From Stenocarpella maydis (lineage: Eukaryota; Ascomycota; Sordariomycetes; Diaporthales; Diaporthaceae), in the NCBI GenBank assembly GCA_002270565.1, contig NQMI01000061.1:62001-126000 (forward strand): a DNA stretch of 64,000 nucleotides, in the 5' to 3' direction. Positions 32,975 through 42,708 of the stretch are shown here, piece by piece. The notes under the pieces are model-generated. The model was not told the origin of the DNA. It saw only the letters and a list, made by a program, of their open reading frames with translations, and made no database searches. Each line of letters opens with the position of its first letter. Position 1 is the stretch's first letter. Both the position numbers and the translations under genes were made by a program.

Positions 32975-34795
32975 GTGAAATCCTTGCCGCCGGGTGATTT
33001 TATCCGATGTCTGATCCTTGAACCAGGCCTGGTCGATGCGCCACTCGAAGCTCAACTCATGGTAGTCAAACTCGACCAGCATCCTAAATACGAAGCCATA
33101 TCTTACGTCTGGGGAAGCGGAGATAGATGCCAGAGCCTAGTCTGCGACGGCAAGACCACTAAAATCACCGAGAGCTTGTCAATGGTTCTGCACAGATTCC
33201 GATATAGAAACGAGCCACGGGTGCTGTGGGCAGACGCGATATGCATAAACCAGGGTGACAACAAGAAGAAAAGTAACCCAGTGGCACTTATGGGACAAGT
33301 CTACTCCAAGGCATCCAAAGTGCTCATAAACATCGCTGGCAACGACCAAGGGCATGCCACACCATTGGCGTCCCTTGTTTTGGAGACGAATAGCTATGTC
33401 CTGCACGAGCTCAAGCGCATGAAAGCCATCGGAGCCAAATCATTTCCATATCTGAGCACCGAGGACCGGATTAAGACATCACAGGATCCGAGGTGGAAAT
33501 CAATGATCTCCATTATGTCTCAACAATGGTTCAGTCGTGGCTGGGTAGTTCAAGAAGCAGCTCTCGCCCCCATGGCGATCCTGGTGTGGGGCAGCCAGGA
33601 GTTGCAGTTCGACTGTGTATTGCGCACAGCTTGGTGGAGTTACTGTCGATGCTTTGAGGCTTTGGGTACAGTTTCTACGTTTCATGCACTCACCGGTAGT
33701 GGTGTTCATGTCCATCTTTTCCTTTATATGCGACGCTTCCCGCAGGAAGCCGAGGCTTACGATGTCCGAGTAGCCAAAGGATCTGAGCTTCTGGACATCC
33801 TCCACAACGCGTCCGGAATCGGGATGAGTCGTTGGGAGGATAGAGTTTTCGCCTTTCTTGGGCTGGAAAATTACTCTCAACGAAGCCAGGCTGGGCCAAA
33901 ACGTTGCTCGCGCTACCTGATGGAGCCAGACTACACAAAACCAGCTGAAGAGATCTTCACGGAATTTTCAAAGCAGTATATCCTGCGCCATAATCTTCAC
34001 ATATTTCACTATGGCCTACCGTACGACCCTGAGGATCTTTCCAAGTCTTGGGCAATGCCTTCGTGGGTATCCCGCTTGGGCTGGCCTTTGAAGTATCAGC
34101 TCTCAAAGGCCTGGGATGAAGATGCTTTGCGGCCGAGCATCGGGTTCAGCGGCAGCCTCTTGCGGGAGTTCACAGGGAACAATCTTGTGGTAACGGGCGT
34201 TATATTCGACACAATACAGTTTGACTCCCAGGTTATGAACCTGGAGGGAGGTATTGACGAGGTCGCACATCTCTGGCGCAAGCTGAAGGGTCTTGCATTG
34301 GAAGAAACATATCCAGTGGAAACGCACCATATTTTATTCTTTGAATCCTTGTGCGCTGGGGAGGTCTCACGGATTATGGACGTGAGCACCTGGATTGCCG
34401 CGCGAGAAGCGGTCGCTCGCTTCCTGGTGAACGGCGGTCAACTCCCACCGAAAAGTTTACTCGACGAAGTCATCAATAACATATCCATGTGGTCCAAGGG
34501 CCGAAGATTAATTGCTACTACAAGAGGCCTGCTTGGTATAGCGTCAGAAACAGTAGCAGAGGGCGATGTTTGCTGCATAATATTTGGCTGTGTTTGGCTT
34601 TCCGTTCTGAGACCAGTGCTGGTCCAGTCGACAAGGAACGAGCCACTCTTCCACTTGCTTGGGCCAGCTTGGATTGCTGGTATCACGCCACAGCATGAGG
34701 AGGGCAGAGGTCTCTTTTGGCCTGTGCTGGGGAACGAAAGAGGCAAGAATTGGGTAGAGTGGGGCCTTGAAGAACAGGAAATATGGATAGCCTGA
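32975..34795 (+). CDS. Heterokaryon incompatibility (HET) domain protein
   Basis: Fungal HET-domain protein of the kind that controls non-self recognition between fusing hyphae; some HET domains are TIR-like NAD-cleaving modules. The frame is open from 32975 (GTG codon) to TGA at 34795. The family N-terminus is visible: SLPPGDFIRCLILEPG, YEAISYVWGS and LWADAICINQGD. It then shows the GQVYSKASKVLI segment and WVVQEAALA typical of this family, with a long unassigned C-terminal half. The first in-frame ATG is at 33059 (MVVKLDQHPKYEA), giving 578 aa but cutting into the conserved start. An ATG at 32937 (MSLISESSNEGN) lies one frame off, so a one-base frameshift or a missed intron near 32970 is suspected. 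No intron was seen within the main frame. Confidence 0.85.
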   Translation: MKSLPPGDFIRCLILEPGLVDAPLEAQLMVVKLDQHPKYEAISYVWGSGDRCQSLVCDGKTTKITESLSMVLHRFRYRNEPRVLWADAICINQGDNKKKSNPVALMGQVYSKASKVLINIAGNDQGHATPLASLVLETNSYVLHELKRMKAIGAKSFPYLSTEDRIKTSQDPRWKSMISIMSQQWFSRGWVVQEAALAPMAILVWGSQELQFDCVLRTAWWSYCRCFEALGTVSTFHALTGSGVHVHLFLYMRRFPQEAEAYDVRVAKGSELLDILHNASGIGMSRWEDRVFAFLGLENYSQRSQAGPKRCSRYLMEPDYTKPAEEIFTEFSKQYILRHNLHIFHYGLPYDPEDLSKSWAMPSWVSRLGWPLKYQLSKAWDEDALRPSIGFSGSLLREFTGNNLVVTGVIFDTIQFDSQVMNLEGGIDEVAHLWRKLKGLALEETYPVETHHILFFESLCAGEVSRIMDVSTWIAAREAVARFLVNGGQLPPKSLLDEVINNISMWSKGRRLIATTRGLLGIASETVAEGDVCCIIFGCVWLSVLRPVLVQSTRNEPLFHLLGPAWIAGITPQHEEGRGLFWPVLGNERGKNWVEWGLEEQEIWIA

Positions 34796-35775
34796 CAAGA
34801 AATCAGAGATGCAGCTCTGGCACACCGACACTGCCAGGGTATCAACGGCAACACGGCCACTAGAAGATATAAATCCACATAGTTTCGGTCTTCAGCAACT
34901 AATGCGGAATGATTTATTATTAACAATTTGATGAAGAAACGGAATTTCCAAGGATGCGCAAGTGATTATTGGCCACAAGCCACAAGGTGGTAAGGTCTTC
35001 ATCATACGCGAGGTCCACAATACCTAGGTAGCAACAGATCCTGACAGTGGTCTGAAATCTGGACCTGTAGCATTTATACCAAGGTATATGCCTAGGTAAT
35101 TAGCTGCTCTTTTCTAAGTCGTTGTAGTCTTCAATATATCACTCTGGTTGACCAGTGCCAACCGCTACGTTGAGAGGCAATCGGCTCAATTCAAGCTTAA
35201 AGTCCGAATGAAAAGGGTTCGACTTTGTCTTTCAAGTGAGGAATTGTGGTATCCTGACTGCGTTGTGTTGGAAATTCAAGCAAGATTTGGCGCTTGGGTT
35301 GCAGTAATGGGGCTGTGTGCTGCTGTCAGCTGCTAGTTAAAGTGTCTGGCCCGAAGCCCAAAGGAAACTTGGCTTTCACCAGAATGACTCCGCAACGGCA
35401 AACGAATATGTTTCTGTCCTGATGGGCACTCTTGGTTCGGGAAGCTCCGAGACCCATATCCCCCGATCACCGTCCAAGAATTACTGCGCGGTGGCTTACC
35501 GAAATGCATGCTGTGATGCAGATCACCTAGAACCTTTGTTCTCAACCCGAGATGCTGCACTTAGTTCCGCTATTACGCGCGATATGTTCGGATTATATAT
35601 CATATACATGATATCAATTGGACATATGACAGCCTGAGTGGCTTGGTCAGGTTGAAGACCAGGGAGCATTATAAAAACATCTTTTTTCCGCACACCTGTT
35701 GTGGATCAAATGGGGCCTGTTTGGACTTACATGTTCTCCCCTTGATGCCCTCAAAGTACCAGATCCTATGAAAGG
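34796..35775. other. Intergenic, no gene recognised
   Basis: Between the HET gene and the oxygenase gene. Two CCTAGGTA palindromes lie at 35022 and 35091. Short open frames lack motifs. Confidence 0.45.
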
Positions 35776-38700
35776 ATGGCTTCCATTGAGATGTCCAAAG
35801 CCCGACACATGCATGAGACCTCCAATTTCTCGGGGTTTGCGTTACGGGCTACTGAGGACTTCCACAGCCAGGCAGCACGCGTAGCTTCCAATATCAACCT
35901 CGCTCGCAACTTTGGCCAGACTATACTTGCCAATGGCGTAATTGATGATCGCAAATTCATTGTGAGCACCACCCGGGGACAACTTGGGGTTGGACTAATG
36001 CTGACTGATGTTGTTCCATAGTATGAGGGAATCATCCAGCTGGCCGCGTCCCTACCCAATGATTCTCGACTTCGCGATGACATGACCGGTGCCTTCATCA
36101 AGAAGCTCTGGGGTACCCTCCAACACCCTCCCATGTCATTTTTGGGAGACAAGTTCAAGTTCAGGGCCGCAGATGGCAGCCACACTGTAAATGAATTCAC
36201 TGGACCCCGCAAAGCATCATTTCACCTTCACTGACGCCTGAACAGAACATCATGTATCCGCAACTGGGTGCTAGCGGATCGCCCTATGCCCGTACCGTCA
36301 TCCCAACTCGTCCAGGGTTAATCGACCTGCCCGACCCCGGGCTCATCTTCGAAAGTGAGATTATGACTTTATTCGTCTACTCATGTGTATTGAAATTTGG
36401 TACCTGACCTCATATAGGTCTCCTACGCCGTGATGGGCGTGCCCGGGAAAGTCCCACCAAAGTATCGTCCTCACTCCTCCACTTTGCAACAATCATCATT
36501 CATGATATCTTCAACACAGTCTCCGGAGCTACCTTGGCTTGTTCGAGCTATCTCGATCTTGGTCCTCTATACGGCCATGATGAGGAACAACAGAGCCGCG
36601 TGAGGACCTTCCAAGACGGGATGTTGAAGAGGGACACATTCGCGGAAAGTCGTCTTATCAGCCAGCCGCCTGGAGCCTGTGCCATGTTGATCTCGTTCAA
36701 CAGATTCCACGATTATATAGTGGGAGAGCTCGCTACCATCAATGAACACGGCCGATTCAGCATGCCCGTAGGAGACCCTGACACTGAGGAATACAAAGCG
36801 GCACTGGCCAAGCGTGATAATGATCTGTTCCAGACTGGGAGACTGTGAGTGAACGGCTTTATCTAAAATCGCCTCCAGATTGGTCTGAGGATTAAGAGTA
36901 CCAACTCGCATTAGTGTCACATGCGGCCTTTACGTCAACATCATTCTAGGGGACTATCTCCGCACTATATTGAATCTGAACGACAACCCCGTGAAGTCCG
37001 ACTGGAAGCTAGATCCGCGAGCAACCTTCACCAGCGTCTTTGACCCGGAAGGGACTCCAAAAGGTCTAGGCAACCAGGTCTCCCCAGAGTTCAACTTCAT
37101 CTACAGATGGCGTAAGAATAACTGCTACTTTGTGAATCCCTCCATTGTTATATTACAGCTTCTATGGCTATGCCTGGTAAAGCCATTTGATCGCTCATGA
37201 TGGCCAAATTCAAGAGGCTCTTTGCTATCAATCCCAAAACCCTCTTCAACATTCCTCGTTGATCACTGACTAATTCGATTTTGTACTAGACGCACCAATC
37301 AGCAACAAAGACGAGGAGTGGTTGAATAACTTTATCAGCAATGAGATTATTCCCGGGTTGGACCCCAGTAAGTACACCTTGCATCAGCCTACACAAGTCT
37401 ACGAAGAGGATTGCGAGATTAACAAGGTTCAGTCACCGTTGATCCCTCAGTGATCCAGAAGAAACTGCACGAGTTGCTCAAGGAGAATGTGCCTAAAGAC
37501 AAGCCTGAGACATGGACGTTCAACAGGCTGAAGAGGCAGGCAAATGGGGCTTTCAGGGATTCTGAACTGGTTAGTATTCTCACAGAAGCCACTGACACAA
37601 TATCTCGAGCCTTTGGTGCTCGGAATACACCAGTCGCCTTGAAATCCGTGGAAATGCTCGGAATCCGCCAGGGTCGAGAATGGGGCCTTGCATCCCTAAA
37701 TGAATTCCGCCAATTCTTCAAGCTGAAGCCTTTCACCTCTTTCGAAGAAATAAACCCCATGCATGGAATTGCCGAGACTTGTGAGTTCTATAGTGCCGAG
37801 CCATTGATGGTCATCCTAGGACTATATTGGCGAGATTCATGATGACTGACTTGTCGCACAGTGGAGGCTCTGTACGGCGACCCCGACAACATCGAGCTCT
37901 ACCCAGGACTCATGGCCGAAGAGTCGAAGACTGAATTCTCTCCGGGATCCGGCCTCTGCCCCGGATTCACCATTTCTGAGGCCATTCTCTCAGACGCTAC
38001 AACTCTGGTACGCGGAGATCGGTTCTACGCACTTGAATATGGGCCACAGAGTTTGACCAGCTTCGGGTGAGTACGGTGGTAGCAAGTTACTGCTTGCAGA
38101 AATGACTGACACAGAAAATTTCTAGATACAAGGAGGTTGGATCTGACTACGACGTGGCTGGCGGTGGTCTTATGTACAAATTGCTTATGAGAGCCTTCCT
38201 AGGTTGGTACCGGAGCAACAGCGTCTACGCGCTGTATCCTTTTGGCATTCCCCTGAGGACTGAAGAGGTCTTCATCAAGAATGGCCTGCCCCACGTAATC
38301 GAACTAAATTATGATCGTCCCCAACTCGTTCCCCGTCCAGTTCCGATCCTGAGCTATAGGAGCGTTATCAACGTCCTCAGCGATCAGCAACGAATCAAAG
38401 TCCCATGTAAGTCAATATTTCGTCCACTTCACTCCGGCAAATATCCACAACTCCTCATTTTGCATATGCTAATATACGAGTAAGGGGGTGAGCATACCTT
38501 TCAGCTCACCGGACACGACTACATGTTGTCTGGAGACACACCCGCCAATGCCAAACAGCGCACGGAGGTCGATGCAGCACTATACAAGCCTCAGGACACC
38601 CTCGAGCAAGTGAAGAAGTTCTATGAGACGGTCACGTCAGACCTCATCCAGAAGAACAAGCGCAAGCTGGGAAATCAGACCTACCAGATCGATATTGTGA

Positions 38701-39982
38701 AAGAGTAAGCCCGGATAAACCTCAAGAACCGTCGAGAAGTCTGCTCTATGCTGACGGTGATATCTTCCGGATAGTATCAACAATATCGCCCACTCCATGT
38801 TCACAGCGCGCCTCTTGGCCATTCCGCTCAACGAAGACCCTGACAGCCACGGGCCCGGTCTCACGGCACAGGAAATCTACGACGCCCTACTCAGCCTCTT
38901 TCAGTACGTCTTCCTCGACCTTGATGCGGCCAAGTCGTACAAGCACCGCGTCCAAGGCTCCAGGGAGACGGAGATGCTCGGGAACGTCATGCGCAAGGTG
39001 GTCGAGAGCGCCAAGCACCACCCTGGCTTGATCAAGATCCTCATGAGCCTGCTTGGCCATGGAAGCGACGTCCCAACCATCCCCGGGTTCGGAAGGGATA
39101 TGGTGCTCAGGCTTTTGAACAGTGGAAAGTCCGTCGAAGACGTCGTATGGGAGCTGGTTCCTACCCAGGCGGCGTCGGCTGCTACCCAATCTGGAGCGGT
39201 AAGGATTGATTGACCTCCACTCCTTGCCAACCCATATCCTGGACAAATCACTAAAGCTCAGCCGCGCAATTTCCTATAGTGGGCGCAACTCATCGACTTG
39301 TACATGTCAGACGGCTACAAGGAGCACTGGCCCGACATTGCGGCGCTCGCCATGTCCAGCTCCCCAGAAGCTTTTGAAAAGCTGAGGAAGTACACTTTGG
39401 AGGGGTGAGTCTGCTCCGTCATCAATATGGTCATACGGCGAGATAAAAGTCCGGCAAACGAATGAGTCATGTGCTGATACCACACAGATTCCGTCTGTAT
39501 CCCCCTGCGGCAGGTGTGCTCCGCGTCGTGGGAGTCGACAGCACGCCACTGAACAACGGCGGCCAGACCACAACACTCCCTCAAGGCACGGGCCTGTTCG
39601 TAGACTTCGCCACGGCGGGTCGTGACCCGTCCAAGTTCCCCGAGCCCGCCAAGGTCCGCCTCGACCGGCCGGAGGAGTCGTACATCCACCACGGCTGGGG
39701 CCGCACCAGTGCCTGGGCCGCGCGATGGTGACGGCCGCCGGCGAGGCCATGCTCAGGGCCTTTGCGCGGTCGTGCCCCAACGTGCGGCGTGCCCCGGGGC
39801 CGGCCGGGGAGATCAAGAAGAAGCTGGTCAACGGGGCGTTCCCTGTATTCTTGGCAGAGGATAGGGCCAGCTGGGAATCGTTCCCCGTGTCCAAGGTGGT
39901 GTTTGATGTCTGGGACAGAGCTAATGGAAGTAATGGCCATGGTAACGGGTACCACGGCAATGACATGAATGGCAACCATTAG
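35776..39982 (+). pseudogene. Fatty-acid dioxygenase-P450 fusion (Ppo/linoleate diol synthase type), frameshifted in the haem loop
   Basis: Psi-factor-producing oxygenases make oxylipins from linoleate: an N-terminal peroxidase/COX-like dioxygenase forms a hydroperoxide and a C-terminal P450 isomerises it. Thirteen exons are read: 35776-35961, 36022-36186, 36246-36354, 36418-36844, 36915-37111, 37290-37367, 37433-37780, 37862-38066, 38126-38406, 38485-38704, 38775-39198, 39280-39404 and 39488-39982. Dioxygenase motifs: distal-haem region IIIHDIF (His about 182), SSYLDLGPLYG, and catalytic Tyr with proximal His in YRWH (about 359-362). The P450 half has TQAASAATQSGAWAQLIDLY and EGFRLYPPAAG. 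At 39699-39702 one base is missing: the frame in use reads HHGWGRTSAWA and stops at 39731, whereas the next frame encodes PHQCLGR with the axial Cys and runs on to TAG at 39982. With that one base added the length would be 1086 aa, normal for the family. Either a real P450-domain mutation or an assembly error. Confidence 0.85.
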
Positions 39983-40479
39983 AATTTTTTTCAGAATGAA
40001 GGAAAGGAATAAATGCCGGGAGAATGTAGGTGGTGGTGAAAAGCTAGGCTAGCAAAATTGGTGCAGGAGGAAACTTTCAACCTGGTGATGGGTCTTTCAT
40101 GTGTTGCCATTGTGTCAATCAGCTCCCAAGCTAGAATTTCACTTGACGCACTACATGAAGCGTATATAGAACCATTTAATGTTCAAATCTTCCTCTGTTC
40201 TCCAGGTGATACTCTTTGAAGATCAAAAGAATAAATCGAGATTTAATTCTGCCTGCTCGTATACTACTGATATCGGTGACAAGCTCAAGGCTACTACTGA
40301 TGGGCTTTTTATATGACTTACAATTCCTGGTATGAGAGAACTTGGTACAATTTAATGTTTGTCTTGCACATAGAAACGATAACTAGAAATCTCGGTATTG
40401 CCAAACATCGCATTTTAACTCTCAGAACCATCTCGGAGACCATGCTTCCGGAGCTACCTATCTGCCAAGTGACGACGCG
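39983..40479. other. Intergenic, no gene recognised
   Basis: The 3' flank of the oxygenase gene and the downstream end of the kinase fragment. Nothing was recognised. Confidence 0.45.
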
Positions 40480-41840
40480 TCACTCCCTCTCCCACCACTC
40501 GTGAGATAATATAGCTGCGGTCATTGGCCTGTCTCGAGGATCAAGCTGCATAATCCAGCTTATGAAGTCCTTGTCCGTTTTGCTGATCTCCCTCTCTGTG
40601 ATACTCTGAAAAGGGGTTCTGCTGTCCTTAAGGTTCTCCAACATCCAGACAACAAGTTCCATCACATCTTCGTTGGCGATTTCCTAGTAACTGACTGGAA
40701 AGGGCCCAAAGATTTCGACCTGTGTCCTCAAAACAGCAAACTTATAATCGTCGAGAGGGTCGGTCGGAACATATTTGGAGTCAAAAATATTGAATTCACG
40801 ACCATAGATGAGATTAATCAACTATAAAACTGTCAAATCATGGCTGGGTGAAAGGAGACGCCGGGGGCTTGTGGCCTGGCGCACCAGTGTTCCGAATGAC
40901 CAAATGTCCGTTTTAGTGTCCCAAGGCATATGCATGAGGACTTCGGGACTTGTCCACATGGGTGCCTCGATAGGCGTGCCTTCCCAAGCGTCCTCGTGTG
41001 TCTCTGGATATGAGTTGCCCATATCGGCTAGCTGCACGTCTGTGAAGCGGTTCATGTGATTCGGTTTTTCATTAACGAGAATATTCAAATGTTGTCAGCT
41101 TTCGCATCTGGCATGAGATAACTATCCCTCGCTGCTAGCAGCAATAGGTTTGATATGTTGAAAGTGTAGGCGCTTACCTGCATGGACACAGCCTTCGTCG
41201 TGCATCACCGCCAATGTCCCCAGAATACCACGATAGACATATTTAATCTCTACGGGATTCAGCGTCTGCCGAATCGAAGCTTGCAAGAGAGTCGATTGGA
41301 GGTGACTAGGCACAGTCGCTGTGGGCTCCGCTGGATCTACCATCTCATCCATTAATGGTTGAATATGCTTAGACCGCGAGCTCTGTGAAGACCTTGAGCA
41401 CATCTCGTTCGTTGGAGACTCGCAGGTTTTCCCTCACACCCTTCACCACAACAGGCTCGTGAATCGAGTTACTGTATGATTAGGGTACGTGTCAGCTTGG
41501 CGTCATTGGAAGGAATGGGGGTTCAAGCAATTATGAGATCAAGAAAATATTACCTAGCAAGCCAGACTGCGTTCTATATCGACTTTATTATCCTCTATGC
41601 GCCAATCCTCCCATTTACTATCTGCCCCGGGCGGATGAGAACTGCCGTTGAGATACTGTTGATAAAGTACGAGCGGAAGACTAAACCAGAACTCAGGCAT
41701 CCAAAGCGAGCCAGGACATGCTTCAGCCGAGGAAGAGTCCGTTGTCAGATCGAGTACAAAGAGCGAAGTTTCAAGACTCAAGATATCGAGATGAAGGCAT
41801 GGTTTTGCAAACGAGTCTGGCCCGCTGCTGCTTGCCAATC
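40480..41840 (-). pseudogene. Protein kinase-like pseudogene
   Basis: Pieces of a eukaryotic protein kinase catalytic domain lie in order on the minus strand but in different frames. The helix-E region reads ILGTLAVMHDEGCVHA at about 41150-41230. A broken catalytic-loop/NILVNEK segment with a frameshift lies near 41080. A VQLADMG segment stands in the DFG position, followed by the APE-like region PMWTSPEVL and KTDIWSFGTL. The C-terminal DFISWIMQLDPRDRPM ... SHEWW ends at 40480. A TAG interrupts the frame at about 40686 and another frame change occurs at about 41370, near HIQPLMDEMVDP. The N-terminal boundary is uncertain; FLADWQAAAG-like sequence continues to about 41920. A non-functional copy of a fungal-expanded kinase family is likely. 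Confidence 0.7.
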
Positions 41841-41909
41841 GGCCAAGAAACTATGCCCAAGAGGGCATCTTGAGTGGTTTTGTTCCAAATCCGATCGCAT
41901 ACGCTTCAT

Positions 41910-42708
41910 AAAGAACAATCTAATATGCTGGAGTCGTACGCCTTGAGAGATAGTGAGGCCTGCGCCGCCGTCTCTGAGCGACCGAGAAGATTAGACAGAA
42001 TGAGGCTATCTTCTATAGTCATGCCAGCCCCAGAGCCTTGCCAGGGCGTGGTGGCGTGCGCGGCGTCTCCCATAATAGCCACGAGACCCGAGACGGACGT
42101 TCGAGCTGGCAGATGATCCCAAAGATACCTCGCTGGCTGCTCGGGCTCGTCACATAGCAGCTGCGCGACGTGTAAGCTGGCTTCAGGAAGAGTAAACAGG
42201 TGAACTCAGCACCGACTTTGAACTCGGTGCATCACAAACTTACCTTCCAAGGTTCTCAGTGGCGTTCAGGAGGAGTTCCGGCCAACCCCGGAACTTCTCG
42301 CGGGTCTCAGCCGCGCTCCGAGTGGTCTGCCACCGGTCTGAGCCGCGGGTGTCCTCATCCATGCCGCAGGCAACGAGCTGCAGGAGCTCATCATCGCTCA
42401 GGACGTCATGTATTAGTTATGCACCCTCGCCAGTACAGCCATACTGACGCGGATCATCCACGTGCATGAGCTTCTCCCCGAGACTCGCCTGCGCCGCGTC
42501 GTAAGGCTCGCGGTTGCCGAGGGCCGGTGAGATCCAGGGCCGAGAGGGCGTCGCGCGCGATTCCCACGGCGGCGCGGGCTTCCTTGAAGGATTCGAGTGA
42601 CTCAAAAGTATGGACGTCCAGGTGTGCATGCTTGAGCAGTGCATAGATAAGGGTGGCGCCGGCGAGGCCTCCCCCGGAGATGGCAATGCGGATGGGTTTG
42701 GGAGACAT
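41910..42708 (-). pseudogene. FAD-dependent monooxygenase pseudogene, internally deleted
   Basis: Fragments of a group A flavoprotein hydroxylase (salicylate hydroxylase-like). The N-terminus (ATG 42708) has the dinucleotide-binding motif IAISGGGLAGATLIYALL and VHTFES. The frame breaks near 42510. The C-terminal part holds the ribityl-binding block MGDAAHATTPWQGSGAG followed by MTIEDSLILSNLLGR (about 42080-41970). The central region, including the substrate-binding part, is missing or scrambled; a short GWPELLLNATENL piece remains at about 42255. The fragment ends at TGA near 41910, directly against the kinase pseudogene on the same strand. It is unlikely to make an active enzyme. Confidence 0.75.
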
